DNA of 64,000 nucleotides from Megalopta genalis (taxonomy: Eukaryota; Arthropoda; Insecta; Hymenoptera; Halictidae), in NCBI RefSeq assembly GCF_051020955.1, contig NC_135013.1, positions 32,999,302 through 33,063,301 on the forward strand. The letters are read 5' to 3'. Shown piece after piece: positions 49,001 through 62,055 of the stretch (position 1 is the first letter of the stretch; each line of letters starts with the position of its first letter). The translations under genes and the position numbers were made by a program. The notes below the pieces were generated by a model. That model was given only the letters and a program-made list of their open reading frames with translations, was not told where the DNA came from and searched no databases.

Positions 49001-50110
49001 TCGTGTTTCGTTAGAGTTATTTAGGTGAAAGTGTCAGTGGACGATGTTAAATAGAGAGGAAATTCCACGAAACTGAAACATTAATGATACAGGAGTTCTT
49101 ACAAGCGATTTAGATCGGCGAAAACTCGTTTCCTTTAAACATGTAATCCTTGAGGTGTTAAAAACTTGCTTGCCCGATACATACCTCGAACTTATAATTA
49201 CTGAAATTGTCGCAGCAAGTGACTGACTGCACTTTCACTGCACTACATACGAATGATATTTATAATGGAATATATTGGAAACGAAATACTTGGAAATATG
49301 TATCCTAACCAAATAATAAAATTCTATAGACCACCCTGTGCCTTTAAAAAATTAACATTAAGAAGTCTGTTATTTCATTAGCAGCTTATTATAGTTGTTA
49401 CAAGTAGAAATATAATGTTTATTTCACATAAAGATCTGCGGAGTAACATTTTATTTTTAAATCCTAAACGCCAAAAAATCTGTTTCCATTTCAGGTAAAC
49501 CTGTAAAAAGTAGCAGACTGTAGATTTTTCTGCGAAACAAAAATTAAAATTAAATAAAACATAATAAAATCGAAATTAAATAGAAAGTTCATTCTTTTCT
49601 TCAATAATTTCACCGGATTGCAAATAATAGAATGACATTCTTCAATCCTTTTAATCCCTCTACTAATTTCTAATAAAACCCGTGGTCTAATAATGAGTCA
49701 ATTTTCATTATCTCGAAAACAGGATGTTCGAAGAATTATCTGGTGAAAGTCCCTGCAATTAATGTCGTCGTCCAAAGTGTTTGTAGAAACAATAATCGCT
49801 CGCGCTAGTTTTCAGGAAGAGCATAACGCGTCGAATGTATCATTAGGATGCTACCTCTGGCCTGCATTTTGCAGCAGTCTTCTGTTCAAGCCGCAATTAC
49901 ACCGATTACAGCTTCCTCGTGTTACGGGGACGCAGAAGCGTGATTAAAAATACAGCGCAATTTGAGAGGTTATCGTGGCGTCTCGCATTGTTATAGTTTC
50001 GCATGCTCCTCGCAAGAAAAACCACACGCGCGGAAACAAACACGCGGGTACATAGCTCGGAGGATGGAAATTCATCAAATAATTGTTTGCGGCACGATTT
50101 CGTCGGATCT
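49001..50110. other. Non-coding sequence, no gene recognised
   Basis: AT-rich unique sequence with open frames of at most 94 codons, no motif and no splice consistency. Confidence 0.35.
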
Positions 50111-50113
50111 GTG

Positions 50114-51121
50114 TACAGTAGTGTCTCTCTAATTGACGCTCAGATTGTCCACAAAAATGGACAATTTGCGAAGAGATACGATTATTCGAGCTTTGCGGTT
50201 CATTTTTATAGTTATAAATTGTCCACAATTATAAAAATTAGCCGCAAGGCTCGAATAATCGTGTCTTCTATTTTCAAATTGTCAATTTTTGTGCACGCTC
50301 TTAGCGTCAGTAATGATGTCTCTCCAATTGACGCTCAGATTGCCCACAATTTAGGAAGAGGAGATACGATTATTCGATCCTTGCGGTTCATTTTTATAGT
50401 TATAAATTGTCCACAATTATAAAAATGAACTGCAAGACTCGAATAATCGTATCTCCTCTTTCCAAATTGTCAATTTTTGTGCACGCTCTTAGCGTCAGTA
50501 ATAATGTCTCTCCAATTGACGCTAAGATTGTCCACAATTTAGGAAGAGGAGATACGATTATTCGATCCTTGCGGTTCATTTTTATAGTTATAAATTGTCC
50601 ACAATTATAAAAATGAACTGCAAGACTCGAATAATCGTATCTCCTCTTCCGAAATTGTCAATTTTTGTGTACGATCTTAGCGTCAGTAAGGGAGACATTA
50701 CTGTGCAATAATGTCTCTCCAATTGACGCTCAGATTGTCCACAATTTAGGAAGAGGAGATACGATTGTTTGAGCCTTGCAGCTCGTTTTCATAGTTCTTG
50801 ACAATTCGTAAACTATGAAAATGAACTGCAAGACTCGAATAATCGTATCTCCTCTTCCTAAATTGTCAATTTTTGTGCACGCTCTTAGCGTCACTAAGGG
50901 AGACATTACTGTGCAATAATGTCTCTCCAATTGACGCTCAGATTGTCCACAATTTAGTAAGAAGAGATACGATTATTCGAGCCTTGCAGTTCGTTTTCGT
51001 AGTTTACGAATTGTCAAGAACTATGAAAACGAGCTGCAAGAATCGAATAATCGTATCTGCTCTTCCCAAACTGTCCATTTTTGTGCGCAATCTGAGCGTC
51101 AATTAGGGAGACATTACTGTA
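50114..51121. mobile_element. Tandem array of MITE family B, about five units
   Basis: About 1 kb of palindromic units, each roughly 200 bp, that share termini (...GTCAGTAATAATGTCTCTCC...). The array starts TACAGTAGTGTCTCTC and ends GGGAGACATTACTGTA. Interior pairs such as GAGGAGATACGATTATTCGA and its complement repeat in every unit. The short open frames (for example 50407-50610) are translations of the palindrome and not genes. Confidence 0.9.
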
Positions 51122-52218
51122 CATGTGATGGAACTATTTGAAAAGCGTGGTTCGCACGTCAATGATACACATTTCGAGCCCTTGCGCGGACGGGCCATTG
51201 TCGACCACGGTGACAATAGGGAACAAAGTAAACGGGCTCGTTCACCGCGACCGTTATTCATTGTTATGCGCCGTGACGTGGACCGCGGGCGCGTTTAGCC
51301 TCGTTAAGAACAATTAAAAGTAACCGGCGAACAGTGCGTTGCTTAATTGCCGGCCGCGCGAACCTCCTTAACAATAAAGGATCCAAGACATCCGCTTACG
51401 AAAATCAAGCATTTACACTTGAAAACGATCGACCGACCGACAGACTGTTCTCGGAACCCTATCTTCGCCGCGAAATTACCGATAACGTCGGATCAAATAA
51501 GCGAGACCCGAAGCAATTAACCTCTCTCACGCTCGAAGTCGTTTATATGTATAAACGCGGGATTGGAATCAAGGGAATTATCAATTTGTGCGCGGGTCAT
51601 CGAATGGTTCATTATTTTGGTCACTATTTAGTAAACGACACGCACGCACTTTTATGGAACATTAATTTACATAATATTTTTGCCGCGCGTACTTGCATGA
51701 AACATTTAAACGATTGCACTTTATTCGATCGAGGTTTATAAAATGCGAGTATTTTACTCGGTGATGTTGTTTTTTTGGTTTTTTTCGAACGCGTTTATCG
51801 CGTTCAAAATGTATGCATTTTAACGCATGAATGCATTTTATATTTTATAAAATAACATGCGCATATTCTCCAGTCTTTGAACAGTCGATCGTTTATTATT
51901 AGACCGCGACAGACAGGTCTTCGATGAATATTGATCTGCATTCTTAACAATTTTTAAACGGTTCACAATAATCTAACGCAGCGTTGTTAAATTTACCCCT
52001 TGCATCTATTGTTTCGCGCTCTGCCCACTCGTTTCTGTCAGAAACGCATAACCATCCGCGATTCATTCATTGCAATGACGCAGAGAACGGTGAACGTATA
52101 GGTCGTTCGAGAACAAGTCTTAAAATACATCGAAGTTTCGTCACTCGATCTCGAACTGCAATTTTAATTATGAAAGAATCTTAATTTTGAAAGAATCGCG
52201 TATTCCAGTAATTGCGTG
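51122..52218. other. Unique sequence, no supported gene
   Basis: A plus-strand frame of 135 codons at 51334-51741 is the longest. It has no recognisable domain, and composition gives no support, so it is left uncalled. Confidence 0.35.
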
Positions 52219-52598
52219 TACAGTGCGTCCTAAAATTATTGTACAAGCGAGAAATGAGGGGTTCCCGAGGTGATTTGGAGTAACCTTTTCCTTAGCGAAA
52301 ATGCGATCCGCGGCTTCGTTTACGAGCTATTAACGAAAAACGCTGACCAATGAGAGATCGCGTACGACTGACGCCCCGCCCTCGCGACCATCGCCGCTGC
52401 GCCAGACGGCCGGCGCGGCGCGGCATTGGCCGAAAGGGCGGAGCGCTGGCCGCGCTCGCTCTTCGATTGGACAGTCTTTTCCATTAATAACTCGTAAACG
52501 AAGCAGCGGATTGCATTTTCGCTAGGGACAAAGTTACTTCGAATGATCTCAGGAACCCCCAATTTCCCGTCTGCACAATAATTTCGGGACACCCTGTA
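52219..52598. mobile_element. Palindromic MITE, family A (copy 5, diverged)
   Basis: Left end TACAGTGCGTCCTAAAATTA, right end CGGGACACCCTGTA; 380 bp. The arms keep the family-A order (GAAAATGCGATCCGCGGCTT / AAGCAGCGGATTGCATTTTC) and the centre is very GC-rich with CCAATGAGAG and a CGATTGGAC counterpart. Confidence 0.8.
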
Positions 52599-53240
52599 CA
52601 TTGCACTTTGAGTGCAATACATTACAAGCGGGCACAGCAGTGAGAGGCCATTGCGTTACATCATTAATGCGAGGCACAATTGAACCAATTTCCGTCGCAC
52701 TAATATTCCGACGATTTGATCGCGACAATTAGTGCTCTCATTAGCGTGTCCCCGTCTCTTCCTTTGTGTGAGCGAGACACCAAAGCAGCCTGCGAATAAA
52801 ATGTCCGCTCTTTGTCGCGGTCCTCTTTTCTACCTCGTCACAAAGAAACACGTTACAATGACGGGTTGAACGGACGGTTTACCGGATTTTCGAAAAATCC
52901 CAGATTTTCTCACGAAACCACCGGCGAGAATCCTCCTTTCGTTCTCACCGGCGCAACTTCTTCGCCGTTTCTTCCCCGCGAAACTTCAGGCCGTTCCCGT
53001 AACGAGGACGTGTTATGCAAATTCGTGGATATTGTAGCTCGAGCCGCGGAACATAATAATTCGGATAGCTCTATTGACCAGAAACGTGGGAGAAGAAAGA
53101 GCAGGCATCTTTGCATTACGTTGCGCAGCGGCGCTCGTTAACAATTTCCTTGTGTTTCGTCGCGCGGCTGCTCGGAATCCCCACTTTCTTCGTCTACCTG
53201 CAAATGTTCTACAGTTTATCGTCCTACAAGCTACAAGATC

Positions 53241-54066
53241 GACGAGTATACTCGTCATGGCACAAAATATTGCTACATCTCCATGACGAGTATATTCGTC
53301 ATGACATCAAATACTGCCACATCTCCGTGACGAGTATACTCGTCAAAATGTTGCCACATCTTTGTGACGAGTATACTCGTCATGACCCAAAATACTGCTA
53401 CATCTTTATGACGAGTATACTCGCCATAATATTGTCACATCTCCATGACGAGTATACTCGTCATGACACAAAATATTGCTACATCTTTATGACGAGTATA
53501 CTCGCCATAATACTGTCACATCTCCATGACGAGTATACTCGCCATGACACAAAATACTGCCACATCTTCGTGACGAGTATACTCGTAAAAATGTTGCCAC
53601 ATCTTCGTGACAAGTATACTCGTCATGACACCAAATACTGCCACATCTTCGTGACGAGTATACTCGTCATAATACTGTCACATCTCCATGACGAGTATAC
53701 TCGTCATGACACAAAATACTACTACATCTTTATGACGAGTATACTCGCCATAATACTGTAACATCTCCGTGACGAGTATACTCGCCATAATACTTTAAAA
53801 TCTCCATGACGAGTACACTAGCCATAATACTGTAACATCTCCATGACGAGTATACTCGTCGGGAGATACTGCTTCATCTCTATGACGAGTATACTCGTCA
53901 TGACACAAAATACTGCCACATCTTCGTGACGACCATACTCGTCAAAATGTTGCCACATCTTCGCGACGAGTATACTCGTCATGACACCAAATACTGCCAC
54001 ATCTCAATGACGAGTATACTCGTCATAACAGAAAATTACCACTTCTCCACGACGAGTATACTCGTC
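53241..54066. repeat. 21-copy array of the palindrome GACGAGTATACTCGTC
   Basis: Near-perfect copies start at 53241, 53285, 53329, 53366, 53410, 53447, 53491, 53528, 53572, 53609, 53653, 53690, 53734, 53771, 53808, 53845, 53884, 53928, 53965, 54009 and 54051. Spacing alternates mostly between 44 and 37 bp, so the true unit is an 81-bp dimer. Spacers are related to each other (CATGACACAAAATACTGCCA; CATAATACTGTCACATCTCC). The palindrome is kept while spacers drift. The 216-codon frame at 53111-53761 is a translation of the array. Confidence 0.97.
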
Positions 54067-55340
54067 AAACACAGCTAACTGGTTAAAGATGTAACTGCCA
54101 GGCGTGGGTCGCATGGGACCCGCGTCACGGGGAATCGATTCGGACTATTCCATAAAATCGCTTTGCTCTTCTTCCACGATTTAGCGAAGTTTCCGTCTAA
54201 TGGCGTGCCCGTGCTCCCATCGCGAGGCCGCTTGCTAATAATAACCAGGTAAAGAATCGGCGACGGCGGAGATTACGGGGTCACGTTCTAAAAAACGCGG
54301 AGGGGGATGTATACATAAAAAAAAGAAGAAAAAAACGATAGAGGAGACGGCACAGAATGATCCTCTCCTCGTCTTTAAATTGAACTGGCTCCGGCGAGAG
54401 GGGACCGGCTATTCCCGGTCCACAATGATGCCTCTCGCGGAATCCCTCGTGCCGTCGGCGCGAGACGGTGTGTTTTAATCGTCGATCGAATTAAAAATTC
54501 CCACGTGGAATTATGATTATACGGCCGGAGGCCGAGTCACGCTTTTAAGGCGGAATACTTCCACCGTATTACGATATTATCGGCGACGCGTTTAGGTCGT
54601 GCCTCGTGCGCGCGGTGTTCGCCCGCCGCGATATTAACCGTTTCCCCGTCGCGGTAATTTCCTGGCCGGTCTCGCGGGGCTGTTTTATTGTTTAATAAAT
54701 AATTTTCATCGTCCGCCTTATCCGCGACGGGCCCGGTCCTCGTGTCCGGTAAACATATCGTAACCTGGATAAGTGCTGGCTCGCGCAAAAAAAGCACGCG
54801 AATAAACGTTCGAAATCGTGAACCCGATCGCCGAACAAGAATCGTTCTCGCTTTCGTTCGAATCGAAAAATAAAAAATAATATTAAAATTAAATATTATT
54901 ATTGTTATCATTAATATTAAAGATAATATTCCGCACATGTAGACTCGAATCATTCGATTCGCACGATTTATAATTACTTTCAAATTGTCGATGAATTAAA
55001 TAACGTTCGTAGTCGCGCGATTTCGAGATAGGTAAACGATGGCGCGTCGAGTATGTATTCTTTTAGGTAGAAAGGTCTCCGAGCTTTTAGGATCAAATTT
55101 CTGTTTTCAATGGAGATGGACGTGCACTCGCGCGACGAGAAGGCACCTTCGTGTTTACGTTCCCCCTCTGCGCCTCACTGCTGCAGCTCGCTATTGGCCG
55201 AATACGGCGACGAGGATCGACGGCGGCCGACAGCTACGACAGGGCAAACGTTATTTCGATTTCCACTGGAACAATTCGTGCAAATCGCGTAAGATTAATT
55301 AACTAGAGTTTTATTCGATATAATATAATAGAGAATAGAG
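54067..55340. other. Mixed GC-rich sequence, no supported gene
   Basis: Begins with the TTAACC-type boundary (inverted at 54083-54086). Open frames on both strands lack motifs. A GAGAATA pentamer/heptamer run lies at 55332-55370. Confidence 0.4.
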
Positions 55341-55598
55341 AATAGAGAATAGAGAATAGAGAATAGAGAATTAACAGAGTGTCCCAAAAACAGTTCCCCG
55401 ATTCTCCGAGTCGAAAATTAGAATTTCATAAACGCGGCACACTGCTCGGGGTACGGTTACTCTGGATAACAGAGAAATGGGTTCTAGCGATCGTGGGAAC
55501 TCGGTGGGCAACATTTTCTATCGAGTTCTTCGGTAACATTTGCTGAACGTTCGATCCAAAACGAACGTAATAGTGCGCCACGTTTCACGATAGAAATA

Positions 55599-55967
55599 TA
55601 CAGGCTGTTCCAAAAATGTCTCGCAATCCTCAAGTGGCGGGTTCCTCGGGGCATTTGAAGCAACTTTTTCCTTTGCGAAAATTTTCTCCGAGGCACCGTT
55701 AACGAGTTATCAACGAAAAACCGTGACCAATGAGAGGCGAGCTCGGCTGGCGCGTGGCGACCGCGCCAATGAGCGGAACCGGGCTTCGCGCGCCGGTTGG
55801 CTGGGCCGCCTCGCGTCAGCCGTACTCGATTCTTATTGGTCACTGTTTTTCGTTGATAACTCGTTAACGGTGCCTCGGAGAACATTTTCGCAAAGGAAAA
55901 AGTTGCTTCAAATGATCCGAGGAACCCGCCATTTCCGGATTGCGAGACATTTTTGGGACACCCTGTA
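55599..55967. mobile_element. Palindromic MITE, family A (copy 6)
   Basis: TACAGGCTGTTCCAAAAATG at the left and GACATTTTTGGGACACCCTGTA at the right; 369 bp. It is very similar to the copy at 44439, including the GC-rich centre with CCAAT motifs in opposite orientations. A short related left end (GAGTGTCCCAAAAACAGTT) lies at 55376. Confidence 0.88.
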
Positions 55968-56849
55968 TAAAACAGATGGTTGTCGGATACCGTCGAGACA
56001 TAATTTCCGCGCACATTGGTGCCGTCGGTTGTAGCCAAACAGAAACGAAGTTTTTGAAGTCGGGTAAACCGGATTTCTCTCTTAATCTCGCCGCGCAGCC
56101 TCTTCTCTTCTCGGCTTTAAAGCTGTCCTGCGCGTTCGCGGCGTCAAGCGAATCGCAGAACTACGATGGGCCTTTTTCGCGAGATGCTACTTTGTGCTCG
56201 GCCGGAGCAACAAAGCGGCGCGAACGTACATACTCGCGGCAACACGTTCACTTGTTCCTGGAAGCTTAAGGTGAATTTACGTCGGCCCGAAGATCTCCGG
56301 TTGCCTTGTTGGTCGGGAGATATCGGTTACAAGATTAAACGAAACCCGGTACAAACGGCTGTACGAATAATAATAACGATGTCTTGTTTACGGCGGACAA
56401 CGGGGACGATACGGTTGTTGCAGAAAATGGCCGGTTCGAAGAATTGTATAATAGGATAGGGCTAAACGTGTAATAACAGGAGACGCAGAGGCGAGCAGCG
56501 AAATTACCGGTTCGACTATGCGGAGACTAAACAAATAACCGTTTGTCTACGGACTTACTTCAGAATTATTAGAATTATAAAAATATATGTATTATTAGAA
56601 TGATAAATTATTATAATCAGAAAATGCGAATTAATTCTTTCAAATCGTGAGACGTTAATTTCTTGTTTTCAAGAAAATGTAATGTTGTAAAATATACATG
56701 TTTGTAAATGCAAATGTAAATGTTTAATCTGAAGGGGACTGGCGGAGCGAAATTTTCAATTTTGACTGGAAAATGAAGAAAAATAGGACTAACTATTATT
56801 TTATTAATAAGACTGTTAATAATTATTATTAATAGGACTATATTATATA

Positions 56850-57087
56850 TGTATATATATATTATATTATATTATATTATATTATATTATATTATATTAT
56901 ATTATATTATATTACATTATATTACATTATATTACATTATATTACATTATATTATATTATATTATATTATATTATATTATATTACATTATATTATATTAT
57001 ATTATATTATATTATATTATATTATATTATATTATATTATATTATATTATATTATATTATATTATATTATATTATATTATATTATAG
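56850..57087. repeat. (ATATT)n pentanucleotide microsatellite
   Basis: About 235 bp of ATATT units with periodic ATTAC substitutions between 56910 and 56990. The Tyr/Ile-rich frame through it is an artefact. Confidence 0.97.
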
Positions 57088-57569
57088 ACTAACTATTATT
57101 AATAGGACTAACTATTCGATGCGCTTCTGCAAATGTCAAATATTTATTACTGTACACACATTTCAGAGAGAATGTTTCATTCCAAAAAATCAAGCTCATC
57201 TTTTTTTTTAATTACATGGTACACTTTTTACTTGGCATTAACATAGCCCGCGTCGAGAGACGAATTCAACGATCTGTGCTGGCCGATAACGCCGATATAT
57301 CGATACAGAATGCCGACCACGACGCACCGGTGAGAATTTACTGTAATTTTCAATCACGACTTTCGCGATGGGGCCCGAGGAAGTCGCCGCAAAGAGCTGC
57401 GGAGCGAGCGCAATCGATAATAACGATGTGACACGCGGGGGACTAACTCGATGCAAAGCGTATCCGCCAGGAATAACCTAATCGCGCTAAGCGATTAAGA
57501 AAAGAACAGTGGCGGGCGAATGAAAGGGTGTAAGATTCAGGGGTCAGCCCACGCCATCCTTCTGAAGAT

Positions 57570-58140
57570 TGCGCGCGTATAAATACGCTCCTGCGTGTGG
57601 AGCGCATTAATAGACTACGGACGCAAAGCGAATATATACGGACGCCGAGCGCGAAAAGCGTGCTCTATAAGTGGCCGCTCGACGCTTTTTTTTCCACGGA
57701 GGTCGACCGCGCGCTCTTCCACGCGCGGCGGATTCGCTGCACGAAGCGCGGAGGACGCGTTCCGCGCGCGGGCAGAAAGGCGCGCGGGCTCTCTCCGCTC
57801 GGCTCGCCTACGCCGGTTATGCCTTATTTATGAGCGCGGACGATGTCCGTGCGCTCGCTTCCGAGCGCGGACAAAAGCCAAGAAAATATGCTGCCCGCAC
57901 GTGGAAAGCGGAATTCCGAGCGCCGCGTGTGCGCGACGCGGACTGCACGCGTCGCGTCGCTCCGGAGCGGACACGAGCGCAGCTGCGTGCCTCCGGACCA
58001 TTCACCGTTCCGCAAGGGGCGTTTACTCGATCTCCGACGAATCTCTTTTCTTTTTTCTTTTTTTCTCTTTCGGCTTTTATTGTGACATCGGTCGGGGACC
58101 GATTTGAGCACAGGGTGCGATCTGAAAGGTATTTCAGGTG
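57570..58140 (+). promoter_or_regulatory. Candidate TATA promoter with CpG-rich leader
   Basis: TATAAATA at 57578-57585 lies in CpG-rich sequence, a good TATA-box match. The following 550 bp are GC-rich and open in several frames, none with a family motif. A donor-like CAG|GTGACT follows at 58138/58139. I infer a first exon on the plus strand; the gene is not identified. Confidence 0.3.
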
Positions 58141-58289
58141 ACTCGGCGGAGGGTGTCTGCCGAGGGTTTAGCCCTCTCATTTTATTCGGGCGACGAATAG
58201 AATTTTATAATTGAATTTTCGACGTTATCGGACAAATATGCGATCGGATAAACGTTTATATAGATGCCAATTTATCCTAATAAGATTAT

Positions 58290-58660
58290 GTTATATTTTA
58301 TTATTATTATATTATATATATATTATATTATTATATTATTATTATTATATTAATATATATATAAATATAAATAATAAATATACTATATATATTATAATAA
58401 TAATAATATATATATATATATTATTATTATAATATTAATATATATATATAAATATAAATAATAAATATACTATATATATTATAATAATAATAATATAATA
58501 TATATATAATATAATAATAATAAAATATATATATACAATGTTATAGTATTAATATTTAATAATATTATAATATTATTATATTATTATTATTATATATTAT
58601 AATATTATATATATTTATATTTTATTATTATTATATTATTATTATATTATATTATTCGAA
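58290..58660. repeat. TATTA-rich repeats with duplicated block
   Basis: AT-only DNA. The block TATATATATAAATATAAATAATAAATATAC... occurs twice (about 58352 and 58438). Low complexity. Confidence 0.88.
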
Positions 58661-60235
58661 TAAGAATTTGTTCGCAGAGAAATTAATTCGGAAGATATAA
58701 TCGACTTGAATACAAGTTATAGAATATAATGTTATTTTAATAATCCGTATGTTATTTTAATGTTTAATAATCCGTAAAATTGAACAAAAACTCCGCAAGC
58801 TAAATGTAATCCGTATTTAATGTTGACATAACTTTGGCATTATAACTGAGCAAAAATTTCATTCCAAATTTCAATCGTTTTAATAATTTGAGTAAAAGTA
58901 GAACGATTATACTGAATCGAGTAAGTGTATCTCTGTGCAATAACATAATCGAACTGGACCAATAATCTATAAATTGTACAGAGCCTAATGTTTCAAATGG
59001 TCTAAGAAAAGATAGTTTTAATCTAAAAAATTATCCAAATAGAGCAGTGTACAACGGAAGACGTTTAATCGAGCAATTTACACTAAAAAGATTTAATGCA
59101 ACACAATACTGTACTATAAAATACTTCGTGTACCTGCGCTTGAAGAACGAACAATTTCAGCGTCCAAGCGAATAATATGTATATATTGTTACGGCGACTC
59201 GTCCAAATCAAGTCGCTGTAATGTGAAACTGCCCCGTTGTGAAGAACTCCTCAAAGAATAATAGAAGATAGGGGTTGCCGCGGAAAAGTGTGTTACCAAC
59301 GGACAATCGAAGAGTCGAGATCGGACCGTCGAACGAGCAACATCCCACATCTGAAAGATAATATTTATTAATAATTGTATCGAGTTGTGTTATAGTTAGT
59401 ATTCTTTATTGTAAATAAAAAGCCGCGACGCGAGAGAAATGGAGTAATTCGCAGCAATATATGCATATTGTACATACATATAAAATACCACGGAACTTAC
59501 AATCCCCTACCAACTCGCGGCAACCAGAAAATTAATCAGCAATCCCATCGGTATCGAACCGAAAAACAATTCGATCCGGTTCCCGCGATCGAACAACCGA
59601 GTTCCCAACAAACATTGTAAATTACGTACAAATAGAAAACAGAAACGAACAATACGGAACACTCAAGATCAAGGTACCATAAAGTGGCAGAAACTTCTTT
59701 ACCGCACCGTCGTGAAAAAAAAAATCGCGGGGACAGAGAAAAGAAAAGAAAAGAAAAGAAAAGAACGAAGAGAGAGCACGCGCGCTGCCCGAAGTTCAAG
59801 GAGCAGTATAAGTAACGTTGCTGTTATCTACGCTCGCGAGAAAGCATCGACCGAAACGTGTGTCGTTCTCTCTGTTGCACGTGGCGAAATTAATATCACG
59901 CTCGCGGGTCCGTTATCGCTGTTAACGGTCGGCCGCATGCAAACGAACATTGCAAAAACGGTTGTTGAATAGCACGCCGGATTGTTGAAACATTATTACA
60001 TACTTAACAGGGCAGCATGTTAACAATAGGTTTTTTGCAAAAGCGCACCGCGGGACCGGAGCTCCTCGGTTCCTGTTCGCCTGGTAACATTAATTTATTG
60101 GCTCGTTTTAAAGCGTGGCGCGAGCAGACGAGCGCGCGCGCGCGCACTTTGCCCGCGGCGCGTCGATGCAAAAATGCAATTGCAATGGGCGCACAATGGC
60201 GGCGAAAGTATCGAGTTCAGGGACACCGTGTGCCA
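58661..60235. other. Unique sequence, no supported gene
   Basis: Includes a possible solo LTR-like stretch (about 59188-59470: starts TGTTACGGCGAC, contains a TTGTAAATAAAAAGCC poly(A)-type motif), but its end and target duplication could not be defined. An AAAAG pentamer run lies near 59740. Confidence 0.3.
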
Positions 60236-60239
60236 CCGG

Positions 60240-60241
60240 TG

Positions 60242-60279
<38 letters not shown>

Positions 60280-60657
60280 TTCTTTTGCTCTCTTTTTCTC
60301 TCTCGCGCTCTCTCTGTCGTGTGTTCTCTCTCGCGCTCTCTCTCTCTCGCGCTCTCCTCTCTCGCGCTCTCATCTCTCTCGCTCTCCTCTCTCGCGCTCT
60401 CATCTCTCTCGCTCTCCTCTCTCTCGCGCTTTCTTACTCGCGCTCTCCTCTCTCGCGTTCTCCTCTCTCGCGCTCTCCTCTCTCACGCTCTCATCTCTCG
60501 CTCTCCTCTCTCGCGCTCTCTCTCTCGCGCTTTCTTACTCGCACTCTCCTCTCCCGCGCTCTCCTCTCTCGTGTTCTCATCTCTCTCGCTCTCCTCTCTC
60601 TCGCGCTCCTCTCTCGCGCTCCCTCTCTTGCGCTTTCTTACTCGCGCTCTCTCTCCA

Positions 60658-60692
<35 letters not shown>
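60240..60692. repeat. CT-rich repeat with CTCTCTCGCGCT units
   Basis: (CT)n at both edges encloses about 400 bp of CTCTCCTCTCTCGCGCTCTC-type units. One strand is almost pure pyrimidine. Leu/Ser/Arg-rich open frames of 220-270 codons here are repeat artefacts. Confidence 0.95.
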
Positions 60693-60695
<3 letters not shown>

Positions 60696-62055
60696 CTCTC
60701 CTCATCGAGATCGAGCGATCGACACGGATCCGCGAGAAGAGCGCATTCCAGGCCACAAATTAAGCAACAAAAGTTAAGTAAACAAACGACTTCGCGTCGC
60801 GCCTCGCGATCCGTTCCTCCGAGCCGATTTGTTCGCGGAAGAACTTTGTGCAACCTTATTGCTGCCGTATCGTCAGCCCGGCGGTTGCTCAATAGGGCTG
60901 AATCGCCGTGCCGTTCTCCCTCGTTTCGTTTTCAATTTGGTCGGGGTGAAATGGACCTTTTCAGTTCGAGTCCGTCATCCCACTTTCTTTGAAATATGTA
61001 AGTGCAGCAGTATCTTTCTTTGAGAATTACGTGGACCGATATCTTCAGGATCGCAATAGGATCAGCCATATAGACTGAATATGTATCGTGCACGAAGACA
61101 GAGCTTTTATTCGAGTGTAGCGTCGCCTATCTCTTTTCGGACCAAAGTTCACGTTCAACCGATTTATTATACAATTTTCATAGAGGATGCAATAAAAATT
61201 TTGAATTCCGATATAACTGATTTCGGCGAAATGATTGCACGATTATCGAAAAATCGTCACGATAAAATTCGTTGACAACGTGTCGTTACGTTCGCTTTAT
61301 ATTATATGTGTTATAAATTTGCTGATAGTAAATCTTTTATAGAAATTTTTAATTGAACTGATTTTTTGAAAACATGCGGTTCACGAAATTATCGGAAAGA
61401 TAATGATAAAGATCTTGAAATCAATTTTTATGGCCGATCTATTGTATTTTTCTAATTGTTATTAGGATCCGCGATGCGTAAGAACGTTGAGAAAGTAACT
61501 CGAATTTATCGAGCGTCGAAGTATAATTGTATTATTCAAGTTTTGTAATGGAATAGCGGAACTTTGTCGAAGTACGACGACGGTGATTCACGGAGACAGC
61601 GAAACATGCGGGGACAGTTTGGCGGAAAAGCAGCCAAATTGCTTTATTATTGCGGCACTGCCGGACTGCATACATATATGTATACATAGCTCGCGGGAGC
61701 CGTTCGATAAAAGTTACGTAGTCGGAAAGTTTCGTTGGTCCCATCATGCCTCGCGAGCACTTTGCCTCCCGGATTATCCCTTATTTTCTGTAGTGTGAAA
61801 TTTTCTTCCGGGTAAAAGGCTTGAAAGCGTCGTCCGGGAGGGAGGGAGGGAGGGAACGATGATGTTAATTAATTTAAGAAACGCGACGCATGCATTGTCC
61901 AAGGTAGCTGTTGCGACATCCAGATTGGAGTAATTGGTAGGATGAGCATGGATAAAGGAATCCTCGAACGTTGAGCAACTCGGCCGTTTACGTAACACTT
62001 TCTGAAAAACAGCAAAATCGCAGAATAATAGTAAATAATGGTAAATAGTAAAATA
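60693..62055. other. Unique sequence, no supported gene
   Basis: Contains a GGGA tetranucleotide run near 61837. No open frame shows a motif. Confidence 0.35.

Noticed and set aside
51334..51741. 135-codon plus-strand open frame as a gene
   Set aside because: It has no recognisable domain, no signal peptide or splice context, and sits between MITE arrays; probably chance.
53241..54066. CRISPR-like array of short palindromic repeats
   Set aside because: The spacers are related to each other, the repeat is only 16 bp, there are no cas genes, and the genome is clearly eukaryotic with introns. It is a palindromic satellite.
59188..59470. Solo LTR of a retrotransposon
   Set aside because: The TGTT start and AATAAA-type motif are suggestive, but no matching 3' end, primer-binding site or target duplication could be defined.
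60017..60992. Open frames of 220-270 codons rich in Ser, Leu and Arg
   Set aside because: They arise because CT-rich repeats lack stop codons; there is no unique sequence or domain.
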